From NCBI GenBank assembly GCA_003586115.2, contig QVOM02000021.1:7268248-7332247 (forward strand): a DNA stretch of 64,000 nt. Direction: 5' to 3'. The position numbers and the translations under genes were made by a program. Positions 62,969 to 64,000 of the stretch are shown one piece after another. The stretch is from Salvator merianae. Taxonomy: Eukaryota; Chordata; Lepidosauria; Squamata; Teiidae. A model generated the notes under the pieces. It made no database searches, had not been told where the DNA came from, and saw only the letters and a list, made by a program, of their open reading frames with translations. The first letter of the stretch is position 1, and each line of letters starts with the position of its first letter.

Positions 62969-64000
62969 CTCTACAACCTCCACATACTAGCACCTTAATT
63001 GTTCAGAAAGTTTGTGAATTATACTTGTTTACAGAAAAAAATGAAAGTTTTCAAAGAAGGTATCATTTTAACTCTAAAAATACTGGCATGCTTAATGTCT
63101 GTCAGTAGATATTTTATTTTTACAGTATAGGTTTTCAGGGTGTGACCATTGATCCTAAATGAAGTCTGACTCCAAAATGGGCACACTTTCTATTGGCTAT
63201 AGGAAACCATTTCTATGCTTAGTGGTGCAGTAAGAAAAAGACGAATGAGAAAGATAGATAAGGCAGCAGGGGATGAATGACTTTTAAAGCTGGAAGTGGA
63301 AACTTCAATTTATTTAAATCCAAAGCTTTCCACTTAAGAGATTGTGCTCCTTGGCTAAATACTGTATACTTTGGCTACATACTGTATACTGAAATAGTTT
63401 TAATACGTATATTTAGAATAAGTATATTAACATACTGAAGTTACATTTAAGCAGTTTATTGATGTATTATTAGACACCTATTCTTATAACAATATTTCCA
63501 TATTCATAGGCGGATGATAACTTTTCCGTGATTTGGTGATTTTCTATCATATAAAGAAATGTTCACATGACAACAGGACAGCATACTAATATTCTAGTAA
63601 TGAAGAGATACTGAAGTTCGTTTTATGTTCTATGTATGATCAGAGTTTGTGTGAGGTTTTTTACATTTCCACATCCCACTTCACAAGTGGGTTTTCTTTG
63701 CTGCCATAGTTTTCTTAAACCTAGGCATTACAGGCAAGTACCCAGGTCAAGAAGTATTTTCTCCTGTCAGCCATCTGAAATAAAAAATCATTAACACAGC
63801 ATGACCTATACAATTGACAAAACTCAAAACAATATCCAATTGAAAGTGGATGTGATTTTTTCAAATAGAACAGATTTAATATAAATGTTCTAAGCTTATT
63901 GAAATAAAGTCAGTCCATAAAGGGTTAACATTCATTTAGGAACCACTACAAATCCTATTGGCATATATTTACGATCATCCATGTAGTTTTAGATGTTTTA

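Larger units (their letters stand above)
57321..64000 (-). other. AP3B1: AP3B1 intron upstream of the 57 kb exon (partial)
   Basis: At least 6.7 kb, open to the right edge. I looked on the minus strand for the expected hinge-coding exon and found none, so the intron probably continues beyond the window. Besides the listed repeats, 57330-58430, 60530-61180 and 62970-64000 are AT-rich with nothing recognised. 61190-61630 may be another MITE. Confidence 0.6.

Overview
The window looks like vertebrate nuclear DNA, most likely from a squamate reptile (lizard or gecko grade). This is inferred from one intron-rich gene whose protein is clearly vertebrate and from the repeat mix: L2-, CR1- and L1-type LINEs, short tRNA-derived SINEs, Tc1 and Tigger DNA transposons, and several MITE-like palindromes. 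The species cannot be named from the sequence alone. I found no prokaryotic operons, CRISPR array, rRNA or functional tRNA gene.

The only host gene I can support is AP3B1 (AP-3 complex subunit beta-1) on the minus strand. The window holds its last five coding exons, at 57089-57320, 52345-52429, 42813-42910, 32578-32716 and 16141-16294. All splice phases agree, and together they encode the final 235 residues plus the stop. I could not find earlier exons between 57321 and 64000, so they probably lie beyond the right edge. The likely 3' UTR runs leftward from 16140 to candidate poly(A) signals near 15757 and 15565.

Layout. 1-15500 is the 3' flank of AP3B1. It carries two palindromic MITE-like elements (2607-2761 and 6191-6456), two or three elements with AGAGATGTGC-type ends, a degenerate L1 end (7840-9005, minus) and a decayed CR1-type LINE (12200-13170, plus). 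15563-57320 is the AP3B1 terminal region. Its four introns hold L2 remnants (19690-20640, 23750-24040, 27700-27810, 29300-29640, 38490-38840, 41925-42110), CR1 3' ends (29813-30180, 40830-41085, 49152-49330), two copies of one tRNA-derived SINE in opposite orientation (19150-19335 and 32110-32300), a decayed GC-rich minisatellite (28572-29030), a long inverted-repeat MITE (45217-45603) and a dead Tc1 transposon (54465-56012). 57321-64000 is the next upstream intron. It holds a microsatellite, a Tigger transposase fragment (58690-59165), a MITE (59590-60014), a SINE with an L2-like tail (61704-62002) and a MITE (62638-62968).

No new biological system is evident. The most interesting material is the MITE-like families related by their termini, the Tc1 copy that has lost its first catalytic aspartate, and several repeat-free AT-rich stretches that could be conserved noncoding elements.
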